Source: Stropharia rugosoannulata
Lineage: Eukaryota; Basidiomycota; Agaricomycetes; Agaricales; Strophariaceae
DNA length: 64,000 nucleotides
Direction: 5' to 3'
NCBI GenBank assembly: GCA_028532985.1
Contig: JANCIK010000005.1
Location: 62,001 to 126,000, forward strand
The notes beneath the pieces were generated by a model. It did not search any database and was not told the origin of the DNA. It saw only the letters and a list, made by a program, of their open reading frames with translations. A program made the position numbers and the translations under genes. How positions within the stretch are numbered: position 1 is the first letter of the stretch; each line of letters begins with the position of its first letter. Below, in pieces: positions 21,660-33,189 of the stretch.

Positions 21660-23240
21660 GGCTTACAAGAATTTATCTATTAAGGCCATATTCAAAGTAC
21701 AAAAGCAACACACTAACGAAAATGTGGCGCCCGCAACTATGGACACCGGAATGGGGCGCTTTGGCGCTATCTCTGCGAGGCGAAAATCCATACCAGGATT
21801 GGATCAAGTTGAGACGAGAAAATACCAGCTGCATCCTCAATATAGAAAAATTCTGTATACCGAAGGGAAAGGAACAGATCCCCAGATATGCGGAGAAACT
21901 CCCTAGACGTGCGGAAAAGGTCCTGCACAACTTCCCTGATGGAGAGCACATTGAGAAGAAAATATACATAGCACAGAGCCTGCACCCGAAACCACTATGC
22001 AGGGCGCGTACGAGCCACGTGAGATTCAGAGCCGCAGATCTACGTGTGCGGACCAAGCATGCATGTCCCGTCTACTCCCATGCGCGTCATGACGGTATAG
22101 AGCGCAGAACGACACGGCGCAGGTTCCCGCATCAGATATCCATGCATACAAGGGGGAGGACGCGGCCAGAGCGTAGACGTAGATCCATGGCATGGGAGGG
22201 GACGCGGACGCGGGACGGTGATAGACGCGGTGCCTGTTTAATGGAAAACAAATACCTAGATTCAGGGCCAGGCAGACAGAGTGGGCGGAGCAGCGGACAC
22301 ATCGTGGAAAGCCAAGAGACGCGCACGAGACAACAGGGAGGAAACGCGGCGCATCTACACGTAGATAATGAAGGGTAGTAGTCGTAAGAATAGAATGCAG
22401 GTTAGAAAGGCAACAGACGATGCGAAGCATCCAAAACGGGGCACAGACGGTTAGGGTAGGCAGCAGATGTAGCGGGGAATCGTGATGTGGAGGCCGTTAC
22501 ATGCCACGCCTAGACGGATGCATGTATACGAGGGATGCGCGACAACTTCTGCCCAGAGCGCGCCCGGACCTGCTCTCCTTCGTGTGGATATCCACCGCGG
22601 GCACTTTCCTGGTGCGATCCCACCTTATAACTTGTCTTCCGTCGTAGTGCACATGCGCAGTAGACGCGCTGTGTCTGGGCGACCGTGTCTGCCGAACCTC
22701 GTCCGCTTCTCTGAATGACACACAGCGGCGCATACACGTCCATTGAGTCTTGATTTTGCGTCAGCCTTTTAGTTTTGTCCACAGGCGCTCTGCCAGCCAA
22801 CGCGCATAGCTGGAGGACAAGCTGGCCCCTCATTCCCTTATCTGCCCGGGCACCCCGCGCTGCCTGTTAATCCTGCATTATAGCCTTCCAACCCCCCTAC
22901 GCCCTGCTGGTCTTTTGGTATCTCCCTGTATGGATGCATCACCTCCCCTCAGCTCTCCGCTGTCCCGTCCGTGTCTCTTACCCTGTTACTTAAATCCTGG
23001 GATGTGTTCGCTCCTCCGTCCGCTCCGTCTGCCTGGATCTGTATTCACCCAAACAGGCATTGCGTCTATCACGTTTCCCGTGGCCCATCACAGCCGCCCA
23101 CCTCCCATAATAACTGGCTGGCCGGTGTTGATGAACACCGCATTCCCTATGTCCAATCGCAAGCACACGCGTGCTGTGCTATTTGGGTACGCCGGCACAC
23201 TTGACGTGCTATCCCCGGCATACAATACTACTTGGTATTT
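21660..23240 (-). repeat. GC-rich dispersed repeat, family A copy 3
   Basis: The reverse complement of about 21,780-22,480 matches 1,180-1,682 joined to 2,796-2,985, and so gives the uninterrupted state of that copy. The part 22,480-23,240 is GC-rich and again contains family A words on the plus strand (ACAGGCATTGCGTCTATCAC at about 23,053, as at 1,438), so two family A pieces in opposite orientation may be joined here. It lies between the two HET genes. Confidence 0.65.
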
Positions 23241-23709
23241 CCTGTATCAGTATAGTAGCTTTTTACTGGCTCATTATTTAGTTCGGTAGTTCTTCTATTC
23301 ATGTAAAATGTGTATTATGAGTGAGGACAGAACATAACTGTTGAGATAAGCCCAGAACCGATAGCGTATGCGCGATCAACACCTCGATGAATCCAAATTT
23401 ATCTGACACTGATGTTCTATGAATAGAGTATTCTGAAATGTGTATAAAGGAACCCCGTCCGTGACAGCCACACGTTGCATCCCGATTCTCAGACACTTTG
23501 AAATCGCTGCTGTGTAATTCAATGACTTCTAGTACGCACTCCCTAACTCCAGGTCAAGGTGAGTAGACTGTGTTACAACACCTCTATTGTCAGATTAAAG
23601 CTAAACATCCTCGGTGAATAGAATCACCGGGTTCCTCGCACCTGGAATCAGCTGGTAAATGAAATTCATTTGATTGAAGATCGCAATATACCTTGAAAGG
23701 CTAAGACCA
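23241..23709. other. upstream region of the second HET gene
   Basis: No separate gene seen. A short ATG-started segment at about 23,522-23,558 followed by GGTGAGT could be a 5' non-coding or alternative first exon of the HET gene that starts at 23,710. Confidence 0.35.
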
Positions 23710-25869
23710 ATGAGTAGACATCAACGCACGCGGGGCAGCTCTTTTGGCGAGTCTGATAGGGTTCTTCAGACCTACAACACCGAGTGAGTACAATTTGGCT
23801 GTTGTATCTTATATGTAATACATAGAGCGCATTTAGACGCAGGTATTACCCGCCTGTGCGCTTCTGCCGAGGGGAAACAGCTATTGAAGACGCTGGGTAA
23901 TTTCATAAACTTAGTGGTCGATTCCGAAGGAAATGGTACAACTACTGAGCAAGAAGGTACTGTATAATGCTTCTTCTATGCGTATTTTATTTACCCAACT
24001 GGCTCTAGTAATGAACATTTCTGTGTCCAAAATAGAGGACCATTTCAGTGAAGAATACTGTTCCTGTAAGTATATTTGTTATCTAACCAATAACCGCTGC
24101 TGACATGAATATTTCCAGCAAATGAGACGCTCCCAAAAGAATTAATCTCGAACTCCGTGGAAGAATTTTTACTTTTATCCAATCTGGTAGATGTGTATCC
24201 AAATGAATATGGTGTGTTGTTTCACTTGCATGATTTAACCTCATTAAATGTTTCTTTAGCATTACCTGATGCGATAGTTGAAGAAGTTAATGAGAGAGTA
24301 TTCAACTCGATGCCGATCCGCATGATAAGCTTTGACTCAAGTGGAGGCAGTTGTACTCTAGTCGACCGCAGCACACTGGTCAACATCATTCTCACCCGCA
24401 TATGCGCTGTCTATCCAGATCAACAGGAGCTCAGACGGAAATCAAGGGATGCCTATGACCTGAATAAGCTTGTAAGCCACTTCTGCAAGTACGCAATCCT
24501 TTCGCACACTTGGCTGCGTGGCATCCCCGGAGACATCCTCTTCCACGACTGGGCCAACCGTGGGCTCCCTCAGAATACCCGCGGCAATGCCAAGATTGAT
24601 AATTTCTGCACTGTTGCCGCACACGATCACGGCATGCTACTTGGTTGGATGGATACGGTGTGTATAAACAAGGAGAGCAGCACCGAGCTGGACGAGTCCA
24701 TTCGCTCAATGTACAAATGGTATCAACAGGCGCACGTCTGCATCACATACCTTGCCGAGACACTGGAGTTTGCGGAGATCCCGAATGATGTGTGGTTCAC
24801 GCGAGGATGGACGCTACAAGAGTTGGTGGCAAACAACAACATTCATTTCTACAATCGCAACTGGAGGAAGCTTCGAGTCTCAGCTTATTTTGACGCACAC
24901 CTGAGCGACCCTGAGTTTGTTTCTCAAGAGTATTACAGACAAAATCTCATGGCAGTGGAAGTGCAGTACCAAATTTTCAGAGCAACATCAATTACACGGA
25001 GCGAGCTCTACTTTCTCAGTGACGGCATGCCCAGCTTGGTTCCAATCTGCAGAATCATGGAGCTTGCGGCGAAGCGCAAGGTTACCCGTGCAGAAGATCA
25101 AGTCTACTCCTTAATGGGTCTTCTCGAGGCTAGCATCCCCATTGCATATGGTGAGGGGCCCTGGAGTGCATTGCAACGAATGATTCAGCAAGTAATGATC
25201 TCCAGGCGTGACTTTCGGAATCTCTTCAATCATGCTAACAAATATTCCATCCTGCCGCATACAATTACTAACTACATTGGACATACAAAGATGGCCAGAA
25301 ACCTCAAAATCACTCCACAGGAGCCAATACTACTGTCACATTTAGGAGTCCGTGCGACATTCTTGGCAATTCCCCTGTTCAAAGAAGATGAATACAAAGA
25401 TGACTTCCCACTCAATACATCTATGAGCAGTTCAATTTGGGAATACTTTGGTACAGGCCCGTCAACATATATTGTACTGGATGATAGCACAGACACATCA
25501 GAGTGGATTTCAAACCTGAACATTACCCTTCCCCCCAAAACAACCCAGACACGTCAAAACCCTCCTTTCATTTTCCTAGCTATTCTTATGTCAGACATTG
25601 ATCAAGATCATGACAGGATTTACATACCTGTTGGCAACAATCTTGGTGTACCTGTGTTACCAGACCTGATAAATCCCGGTCATGACTCCATCACAACACA
25701 ATTTACAGATATAAAACCCCTCACTTCATCTAAATATTTTGGGAGCTTTGGTCCACAACAGATACATCTCCAATATAGCAGACTTGCATCAGAGAACGGA
25801 CTATATACCCTTACTGGAGCAGAAGTACAGCAGCTGGGTTTTAGAGTAATTTCGGCATATTTCCCTTAG
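23710..25869 (+). CDS. HET-domain (heterokaryon incompatibility) protein 2
   Basis: Four exons, 661 residues, phases consistent: 23,710-23,783, 23,826-23,956, 24,036-24,065 (30 bp) and 24,119-25,869; introns 42, 79 and 53 bp. The start MSRHQRTRGSSFGE is the first ATG of the joined frame; an upstream exon cannot be excluded. A ~200-residue N-terminal extension contains MPIRMISFDSSGGSCTLV, alignable with the same block of HET protein 1. HET motifs: YAILSHTW (203-210), GWMDTVCINKESS (254-266), SIRSMYKWY and WFTRGWTLQELVA (304-316). A conserved AKRKVTRAEDQVYSLMGLL block follows, as in protein 1 (CTRRVTREEDTAYSLMGLL). The two proteins are clear but diverged paralogues, so the duplication is not recent. 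Function as a non-self recognition effector is inference from the family. Confidence 0.88.
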
Positions 25870-27115
25870 CAGTGTGTGTGGGCAAATCTATTGTACTTGT
25901 AATGCAATGTAATATACTACTTCCATAAATGTACAGTGGCTCCTAAGCCCTGGAGGTTGTGGGTGGGCAGGCTGATGTAACCCTCTAACTGTCCAAGCTC
26001 TGTGCCCTCCCACACTCCCGCCAGCTCGAACTAAGAGCTTCGCCTCTGATTGGCCTCTGATGCCCATGTCCACATTACTGTGCACAATGTGTCGCTCGTC
26101 ACGAAGCGCGCCGGAAGGGCGGGAATTATATATCAGTTGGATTTGATACAATGGACTACTGGAATGTATTTACAAGATTTATGGATACAATACATGACTT
26201 CTATAAGTTCAAGAAGCCTGAGCTGTAGAACCTAGACCTAGACGTGCCACAGAGTCGCACAAACATGTGTACTTGAGATTCAGTTTAATGTTGCTGTGTA
26301 TGATGGACTCGGATTTGGGCAGAACGATGGTGGTTTGAAGAGGTGGAGTCCGAGGCAGTATGAATATTTATGCATATATAGAGGATAGTGTAACCTGTGC
26401 AGTATGAGTTCAATGGTGATCCATGGTGGGTTACGAGCTCAAGAAAATGGCAGAGTCAAGGCAGGTGGCTTCCATACATGAATATTTGAATAGTCATAGC
26501 CCTGGTTCTGGAAGTATACAGGACAGCAGTAGAGTAGACGAAAATCTTGCTTCTTTAAGTATATCGAGTCTTTGTGTTAAAGTGCATTGTCAATTCTTCT
26601 CAGTGTCAGTATATCAGACATTCACAGTATGTGCATCACTGACAGGCTTGCTCAGTGATGTCACTTCTTCAGTGCTTGCTTACGATTGGACGCACAATGC
26701 CAGTGGTCAATTTGAACAGAAGAACAGAAAGACAGATCTGAAATAGATTTTGATATAATATTCGTGAACTTTCGAGTGAGTTAGTGGCGCATAGAGTTGT
26801 ATGATAGCTATGCTAGGACTCATGTTGCAGGCAAGGCTTAATACCCAGCAGTTCATGCAATAGCTTGAGTTGCTACTCACGTAGCTGGCCAGCACCAACG
26901 CGTGCCACATATTGGGCCCTGTATGCACGGACTACACGAGGTACCTACACCGGCGCTCTGTCCCACTCTCAAGCCCGTGCTCCGTGCATTAGGTGCAAGC
27001 CTTATGCATTACGTTCGAGGCCCCTGCCTCTGTCCATTACCGACACTGACGGAGCCCTCGGAGCTCGCACCCTCCTGAGTCCTGTGCCTACTCATGCATA
27101 TCACCCGCCATGCGC
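25870..27115. other. intergenic, no gene seen
   Basis: 3' flank of the second HET gene, then an AT-rich stretch with a 107-codon plus-strand frame at 26,423-26,746 lacking any recognisable feature. From about 26,880 the composition turns GC-rich, leading into the family A copy that begins near 27,116. Confidence 0.4.
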
Positions 27116-28275
27116 TTGACGCGCAGGCCCACGCAGCGCAAGCCGCCCGGGGAGGGAGGAAGGGCCAGCCAGGGGTAGTGCATCACAATACGGCGCGCGG
27201 GGACACGTACACTATAGTGCCGTGTATGTAAATCAGTTGGCAACAAGGGACGCACCGTCCGATGGGGATGTACGGCCCAAATCCAAATCCCCTACTCGCA
27301 GGGCCCCGGAATCGCAGCGCCCGAGTACTGCTGAATGCGGAACGGCAGGGGCGGGGGCGGGACGCACAGCATATACGAGGGAAGTGACCAAAGGGGGCAC
27401 ACCCAGGGCACAAATTGACAAGGAACATGCATGCGGTAAATAGCAAAGGGCAGGAGCATACTTTCCGGGACACACAGGGAAGGCCCTGTGCATCTTGCTG
27501 GGGTTGATACAGTGCCTGTCCAAGGAAGGTCAGAGCGGACGGAGCAGCAGACGCACGAGAAGCAATAGTTGGCAGGGAGAGAGACACGGACAGGACAGCA
27601 GGGTGAAGCAAGGCGATCTATGTTCAGCGGGGACGGCAGATAGAGCAACCAGACCGCGGAGCACTAGGACTGGGTGTATGCGCATTGTCGAGGAACGCAT
27701 GACGTCGGTTCGAATGTACTGGGGGGCGGGCCAGGATGAGACGGGCCAGAAGGGGAGCGGACGTATCAAGTGTTCAACGGGGGACAGACACGACATGTCC
27801 TACAAACATAGCGGGCAGACGGACCGGACAGACGGACCGGCAGACGCACTTGCGGGGCGGGGACAAGAGGATGGAAGGGGTTTATGCATGTCGAAGGGCG
27901 GTAGGCCTGGGTGTATGCATGTTGGCGAGGGACGCCCAACGGACTCGGGTGCCTTCTGAAGACTGGATAGGACGTGAGGTGAGAAAATGCAGCGGTGCGT
28001 ACGCGCCCCTCGAGTCCGACTCATCGACATCGATTGAGGGGTGAATATTTGAATACGTGTCGACGAGCAGGGCAGTGGTGGGAGCCACATCCCGACTACT
28101 ACTTCCATTTATGTATCGTATTGACAAGTCGTAGCAAATAGCCAGGGAGCGGTCGAGCTGGGATGGAAGGGTGGGGTCGGAAGAAGGAATCGAGAGGGTG
28201 CAGTCACCCGTGTCACACCGACTGTAACACACTGATCCGTGGGGGACAAAAGTCCCACGGCCGACGCAGGAGCAT
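27116..28275 (-). repeat. GC-rich dispersed repeat, family A copy 4
   Basis: Minus-oriented copy. It opens at its left with CGCCCGGGGAGGGAGGAAGG, shared with about 34,332, and ends at its right with GTCACCCGTGTCACACCGAC, then GATCCGTGGGGGACAAAAGT and CCCACGG, the terminal block shared with copy 6 at about 36,035-36,105. The whole interval is collinear with 34,310-36,110 but shorter. Overlapping GC-rich frames are not conserved as proteins. Confidence 0.72.
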
Positions 28276-28499
28276 CAGGAAATTGCTCCTAGGTGCTCCC
28301 TCCCAGCCATTATTGTACTCTTGGGCTCGAATAATCGACCACTGCTCCAACAGCATGACATTTCATTAAAGCTTTAAGCTCGAGAATCAGAGCACAGGTG
28401 TACCCCTAAAGCTTTGATGTGAGGGTCATATAGTGGAACTTATCGCGTCATCCCACCATTTAAACCTCTTCAGAGCTTAAGCATAAGCCACAAGGTTAT

Positions 28500-28740
28500 A
28501 CTCTGGTCCATACCGGAAGTTATACAGCCCCATAAGGGCGACTGATCGTTCTCATAAACAAGGAATCCTCTCCACCGGCACGGTATAAAATGAGCTCGTA
28601 TAATCCACTCAGCATACCATATCAACTTTGGACTGCTCCGGAGCCTACATTGAATCTCCCTCACCTTATGTGCGATTACTCCACTCTTCCGGCAATTTTA
28701 TCCATAAATTATCTTACAATACTTTCCAGGAGGCCCGTAA
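28500..28740 (+). repeat. family C repeat copy 1
   Basis: A segment with GACTGATCGTTCTC, a GGTATAAAATGAGCTCG promoter-like block, TAATCCACTCAGCATACC and GCAATTTTATCCATAAATTA. The same blocks in the same order occur at 36,670-36,950, with a weaker version at 37,600-37,745. In both clear cases the segment follows the end of a family A copy, so A and C were probably duplicated together. Confidence 0.55.
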
Positions 28741-28799
28741 GCTTTTATCAGTTGCACCTTGATGTTTGTTCTCGTTTTCGTCTGACCGATCTTCCTTAA

Positions 28800-29870
28800 T
28801 AGATATTATTATGGTATGAAGTGCCTGACATATGGATCTATACAGGACCATGTATTGAGCTACAGCATGAATGGGCAGGGTAGTCTGCGTATGTGTACCG
28901 TCTACTTCTCAAATGTGTTGATTCTGAATACATCTACTTCTCAAATGTTTTCATTCTGATTATTGTCTAGCTAAAAGTGAAAAACGTGATATCAAGGATT
29001 GGAATTGCGATGCTGGCAGCTGCGGTGGTAAGATCGCCTATTGAATGCTTCCCGGCTAAGCGATCCACCTAATAACATATTTGTTAAAGCTGTCGAGCTT
29101 GCTTAGGCTATGGGGCAATCACAGACACGTATCACTTGTCAACGCCAGAGGCTTCAAGTTCGAGGAGAGCTTGTCTTTTCCCTATGTATTCGAGGAGTCA
29201 ACTGTATTTGGCGTGGAATATGTTCATTCATGGGGAAAGTGTGTAAGTCAATTTATTATATCGAAGTGAGAAATAAAGGCCCTTACACCATGAAAGTCCA
29301 CCACTCACTCGTCTGGGAGCCATACCGTGTTGCTCAGTTGTGCCGTAGAGCTATCTATATTTCCCTACGCGGGCGTGATGAAAAGCTGAGCTGACTTGGA
29401 AGAAGCAATCATCGAAAACTCAATGCACGTCCCAAACACGAGCAGATGTATTTTTATTATCATTCAGAGAGCGAGGGTTCCGGAAGCATCAAGTTCAAGG
29501 AGAGCTTGATATGTCCCTATGTATTCGAGGTTCCGACCGTATTCCAATGCTATCGGTACAGCATCACGCAAGGCATTCTACATTATCACACTACGCAAAT
29601 GATGGGATCGACCATCGGGCACTTGGATAAACCCGTAAGCATATAAATCACATCCTTCGTGAGACAACAGAACTTACAATGAGGTGTAGCTTTTGAGCCA
29701 GTACCCGTATTCAGATTCAGTGCCACAAGACTGAAAGGAAAGAAATCGTTGGAGGACGTTTGAACGACTTGGATGAAGTTGACTCGGGAATCAGATAGGA
29801 TCACGGGTATGTTTAAAGCGAGCTCGGGGACTTTGCGCAGAGAAGGATATTTCACAGGGCTATGGAATTA
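28800..29870 (+). other. possible decayed gene with two similar exon-like units
   Basis: At about 29,150-29,215 the plus strand reads KFEESLSFPYVFEESTVFG and at about 29,485-29,550 it reads KFKESLICPYVFEVPTVF. At the DNA level, GAGAGCTTG and CCCTATGTATTCGAGG are shared. Each unit is followed by a possible splice donor. The pattern faintly recalls H-type lectin-like beta-sandwich repeats, but I cannot support that assignment. No complete start-to-stop model was found. Confidence 0.3.
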
Positions 29871-30329
29871 TTAATTGTCACGGAGCTGGAGTCGCCTTTA
29901 CAAACCATAAATTGTATACCACGTACTAGAGTATGTCGCTTATTTCTATTACGTAATGCTTGAATCTACGCAATACGCCTCCTTTACTCACTGTGCGAAA
30001 ACCGGTTATAAGCCAGGCTCAAGTGACAATACTATTAAACGCACGATCGACGTGTGCAGGCCGCACACCTCAATCGCCGTGACGACAGCCAAGGCAGAAG
30101 GCTAACTCAATTTGTTTCGTTCTTGTAAATGTAATGTATGTGCCCAATATGAAATATAGTCTAATTGAATAGCGGTCCTTGCGACCTTTCCATCAGAAAA
30201 ATTGTCTCATTGGTGTGAACCATGGAACCGCTCTGCTGCAGCGAAGCCGTTTACCAGCGTCACTACCTTGACCTCGGTTGCTGCGAGCGATGAAAGAATT
30301 TTTTGGGAAACACCTCTACCAAAGTCTAC
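29871..30329. other. intergenic, no gene seen
   Basis: AT-rich, with no coding signal. Bounded on the right by a solo LTR. Confidence 0.4.
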
Positions 30330-30720
30330 TGTATGATTGTGTATTGTGTGTGGGTGCGAGCGACGACTTGTGTGGTCGTCTTGAGGGTGGTTCAAGGCAG
30401 AGAAATAAGAGAATAAATGATTGACTAATGTAGAGTGAATTTGACGAGGTAAGGCTCTATAAACTGATTGCAACTGAGCTGTGGATGGTAAAACGAAGGT
30501 GGGTCGTAAATTAACTGCCTAGCTACATGTACACGGCGTCTTTTTATACTGTAAAAGCATGTATATATAAATAAAATGTAAAACTTCTCCTAACTCCTGA
30601 GGGCCAACCGAGTTCTCTCCAGAATATTCTTGCCATGATGCCCGAAACCCAAAGATATTCCTTCGGTCGACCTATACCAGATGGATCTTTTCTGTGCGCA
30701 CGCAAATAGCGCACCTTACA
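30330..30720 (+). mobile_element. solo LTR, family L copy 2
   Basis: Starts TGTATG, ends CTTACA, and is flanked by the 4-bp direct repeat CTAC. It shares with the other two copies the GCGAGCGACGACTTG...GTGGTCGTCTTGA block, GTAAATTAACTGCCTAGCTA, CATGTACACGGCGTC, a TATAAATAAAATGTA patch, CCAGAATATTCTTGC and CGCAAATAGCGCACCTTACA. No internal retroelement sequence adjoins it. Confidence 0.82.
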
Positions 30721-31099
30721 CTACGTAGATTAAAAAACCCTTCACTGCGGTGCACAGTCAAATTCGACCTCTTGTATGGGAAATCAATGACCTGTGACTA
30801 GTCGTGAGCGGACAACAAAGAAGAGCTAAGAAAATGCACAGTTTGAAGATGGAACACAGCTGCCTGAGCTCCCTTTCAAACAGCCCCATTGTATTTATTT
30901 AGCTCCCTGATAATGCGGTTTCAAAGGTCAGCGAGGAACATGTAATGGCACAAAGCCCGGAGCCAGATCTCAGCTGTGAATGGCTCCTGTGAGTCAGCTC
31001 ACAGGCTAGATGTTGCGCGACATGGCCCTCCTTCACATAAAATATTTTTGCATAACCCGTCAGCTCCCCATTCCAGCTCAGTATGTATGGCAAGGGGTA
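30721..31099. other. intergenic, no gene seen
   Basis: Short AT-rich interval between the solo LTR and a GC-rich fragment. No coding signal. Confidence 0.35.
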
Positions 31100-31550
31100 A
31101 ATCGAAATGACGCAGTCCGGATACATATGCGTAATCTGTAATAACACACCGGCCATGGACGAGTGCAAGAGTTGGAGAGGGAGGCACATATACATGGTGG
31201 AGGGGTAGCGCATATGCGCGCCGACGAGGGGTGTACGACGAGTAGGAGGGGCAGGGACTCAGTCCCTGTTTAGCAGTAGAGAGAAGTACTATTCCTTGTA
31301 TGGCACGGAAGGCACCCGAGGGGACAGTAGAGAGTTCAGCGAGCGTTCTGCCATGTAAATGTTGAAGCGGGCAGGTCAGGGGAGGGCGGCATATCACAAC
31401 GAAGAATATAGGATAATGGAGGACTCACGGGTTCTCTGCAAGCAGCAGCCAGCAGAGCACATGAGACTGAGGGGCGGATATATCGCGACTGCTACGTACA
31501 CTCACGGATGGTACTAATACGTCGTGATAGACAGGCGGAGCGCGGTAAAC
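31100..31550 (-). repeat. family A fragment (copy 7)
   Basis: Matches part of 35,740-35,960: GTTGAAGCGGGCAGG, AATGGAGGACTCAC, CTCTGCAAGCAGCAGCCAGC and GACAGGCGGA have counterparts there in the same order and orientation. Both family A ends are missing. Confidence 0.55.
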
Positions 31551-31589
31551 ACTCAATTACTCAAGCTCAAGCTCGAGCGAGTGCTGAAC

Positions 31590-32330
31590 AGGGGGGTATA
31601 AGATTGAATATTAGTTTAGCAGTGTTATTTATGAATTGAATAGTTTCAGTGATTTAACAGAGCAAGGTAAGGGAAGACAAGTACACGTTGGCTATGCCCT
31701 GTCAATGAGCGGACCGGACACGGGAGCATATCATTATATGTTATTCAGCTCAGCCCCTTGATTATCTCCATACGCTCAGGATACACCTCAAAGCTTGGCC
31801 TAGCCAAACAAGTGACTTGATAGAGAACTCTGTCTGCCCAACTCAAGCAACGCGACATGACATGCCATAATACTGTAATAGGTCTAACTTGAAGGTTCAA
31901 GATCGAGAATGGCCAAGGACATTCGCCCGCGTGGATTGTGTGAACTTTGACCATTTGTGGAGGAGGGGTAGGGTTTCTATAAGGAGACATCGCTATTTGG
32001 AGAGAAAGGTGTCTTGTAGCCGACTGTGCCACTTGATTGAAATTGTGGCCGTGACTCGGTTGTCTATAAACGAACAAGTGGGACAAGGGAACAACATCGG
32101 CCACGTTCGAGAACAATAACACGATGCCACCGCTTTCACAAATTAGAGCTGTGTACTCAGAGTATTGACCCTTAAAGCAACGACGTCTACTTGGTATAAA
32201 TACCTCGGTTTTCTCGAGAACTTGTCTCATCAGTCCAACCATGCAGCCATCACCAAGCTTACTATTCTATGCAGCTTCAGACTCCTTCTGTGCATGCAGA
32301 CGAGTACATCAATCCATTAACTCCTTGGTA
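31590..32330 (+). repeat. ~0.7 kb near-identical duplication, copy 1
   Basis: Starts near GAGTGCTGAACAGGGGGGTA and is collinear with 40,960-41,731. About the first 150 bp are diverged, with small indels; from about 31,745 to 32,328 the two copies appear identical by eye apart from one substitution near 32,265. The duplicated unit ends inside the first codons of a zinc-finger-family pseudogene and includes its TATA box. The copies lie about 9.4 kb apart in the same orientation. Confidence 0.85.
32195..32202 (+). promoter_or_regulatory. TATA box of duplicated promoter, copy 1
   Basis: TATAAATA lies 46 bp upstream of the ATG at 32,241. The following TCTCATCAGTCCAACC before the ATG could include the transcription start. 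The sequence is identical at 41,598-41,605 ahead of the ATG at 41,644. Confidence 0.55.
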
Positions 32331-32960
32331 ACTTCTGAACCACCTTCATATCTTTATATAACGACTGACAACCATTCTTTGAGTAGTTTCTTCGCAAATT
32401 ATGTGGAGGGTGCGACTTCGTCAAGCCACCGGCAGTCGCGTAAATCGCGGGACGCAGCAGGTCACACGGCAGACGCGTCAAGCTCACGCGTTGACCACCT
32501 TGGCATGTGCGGCATGAAGTGGCCCAGCGGTTGCAGGCTGAGTATTTGTGGGTATGTCCCAAGTCAATTTTCAGATGACTTGGTTTCCGACCAGTACGCC
32601 CATCAACCTCAGGACAATACCTCATATTCTCAACACTGGGATCCGAGCCGGCTCTGGGAATTTACTGAGACATATCAAGCAGGTGCACTTGAATGTAAGG
32701 CGCAGTGAGCAGAGTGTCAATCAACATAAATCAGTGCCCAAACCATACGACAGAGCTAATGGATATTCTGTCCCAAGTCAATTTTCAGATGCCTTGGTTA
32801 ACGACCAGTACTCCCGTCAACCTTGGGATAATACCTCAAATTTTGAACACTGGGATCTGCATGGCCAACAGCAGCTTCCCATTATTCAATACAACCCAGA
32901 CCATAAGAAGAAACGAGGGCGTCCGTCACATAATAGATACACATATACTTTGCTTTCCGC
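32241..32960 (+). pseudogene. scrambled paired-zinc-finger gene
   Basis: The start MQPSPSLLFYAASDSFCACR comes from the duplicated promoter unit and is not part of the finger family. Then TSEPPSYLYITTDNHSLSSF and SRKSRDAAGHTADASSSRVD align with the N-terminal half of the gene at 3,190-3,972. The first finger is cut after GGCRLSICG-like sequence, and a duplicated C-terminal segment (PSQFSDDLVSDQY) is fused there, ending in a stop at 32,708. In another frame the sequence resumes with GSGNLLRHIKQVHLNVRRSE, a second PSQFSDALVNDQY and KKKRGRPSHNR. The linker and most of both fingers are lost. Promoter capture plus internal rearrangement explains the structure. Confidence 0.7.
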
Positions 32961-33189
32961 TTCATTGCAAAATTACATTATCACGCATCAGTGTTTACTT
33001 AGAGTATACTTCACATACATTGGACTACTACATACATATACCTTCGCTGATTTTAATTATCTATCGTTCCAGTGCTTCACTCGGAAGGCTTAGGCTTAAA
33101 TTTTATAAATAATGTTCAATTTATATTATCTTCATAACAATTGCAATTAGCATCGACATGTGTTGTGGCGCAACGCGCGAAGAACGCTT

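Noticed and set aside
31745..32242. 165-codon minus-strand frame, present identically at 41,148-41,645
   Set aside because: Its identity simply reflects the duplicated DNA segment. It runs antisense to the TATA-driven start and ends exactly there; it shows no domain, and its preservation is not independent evidence of coding.
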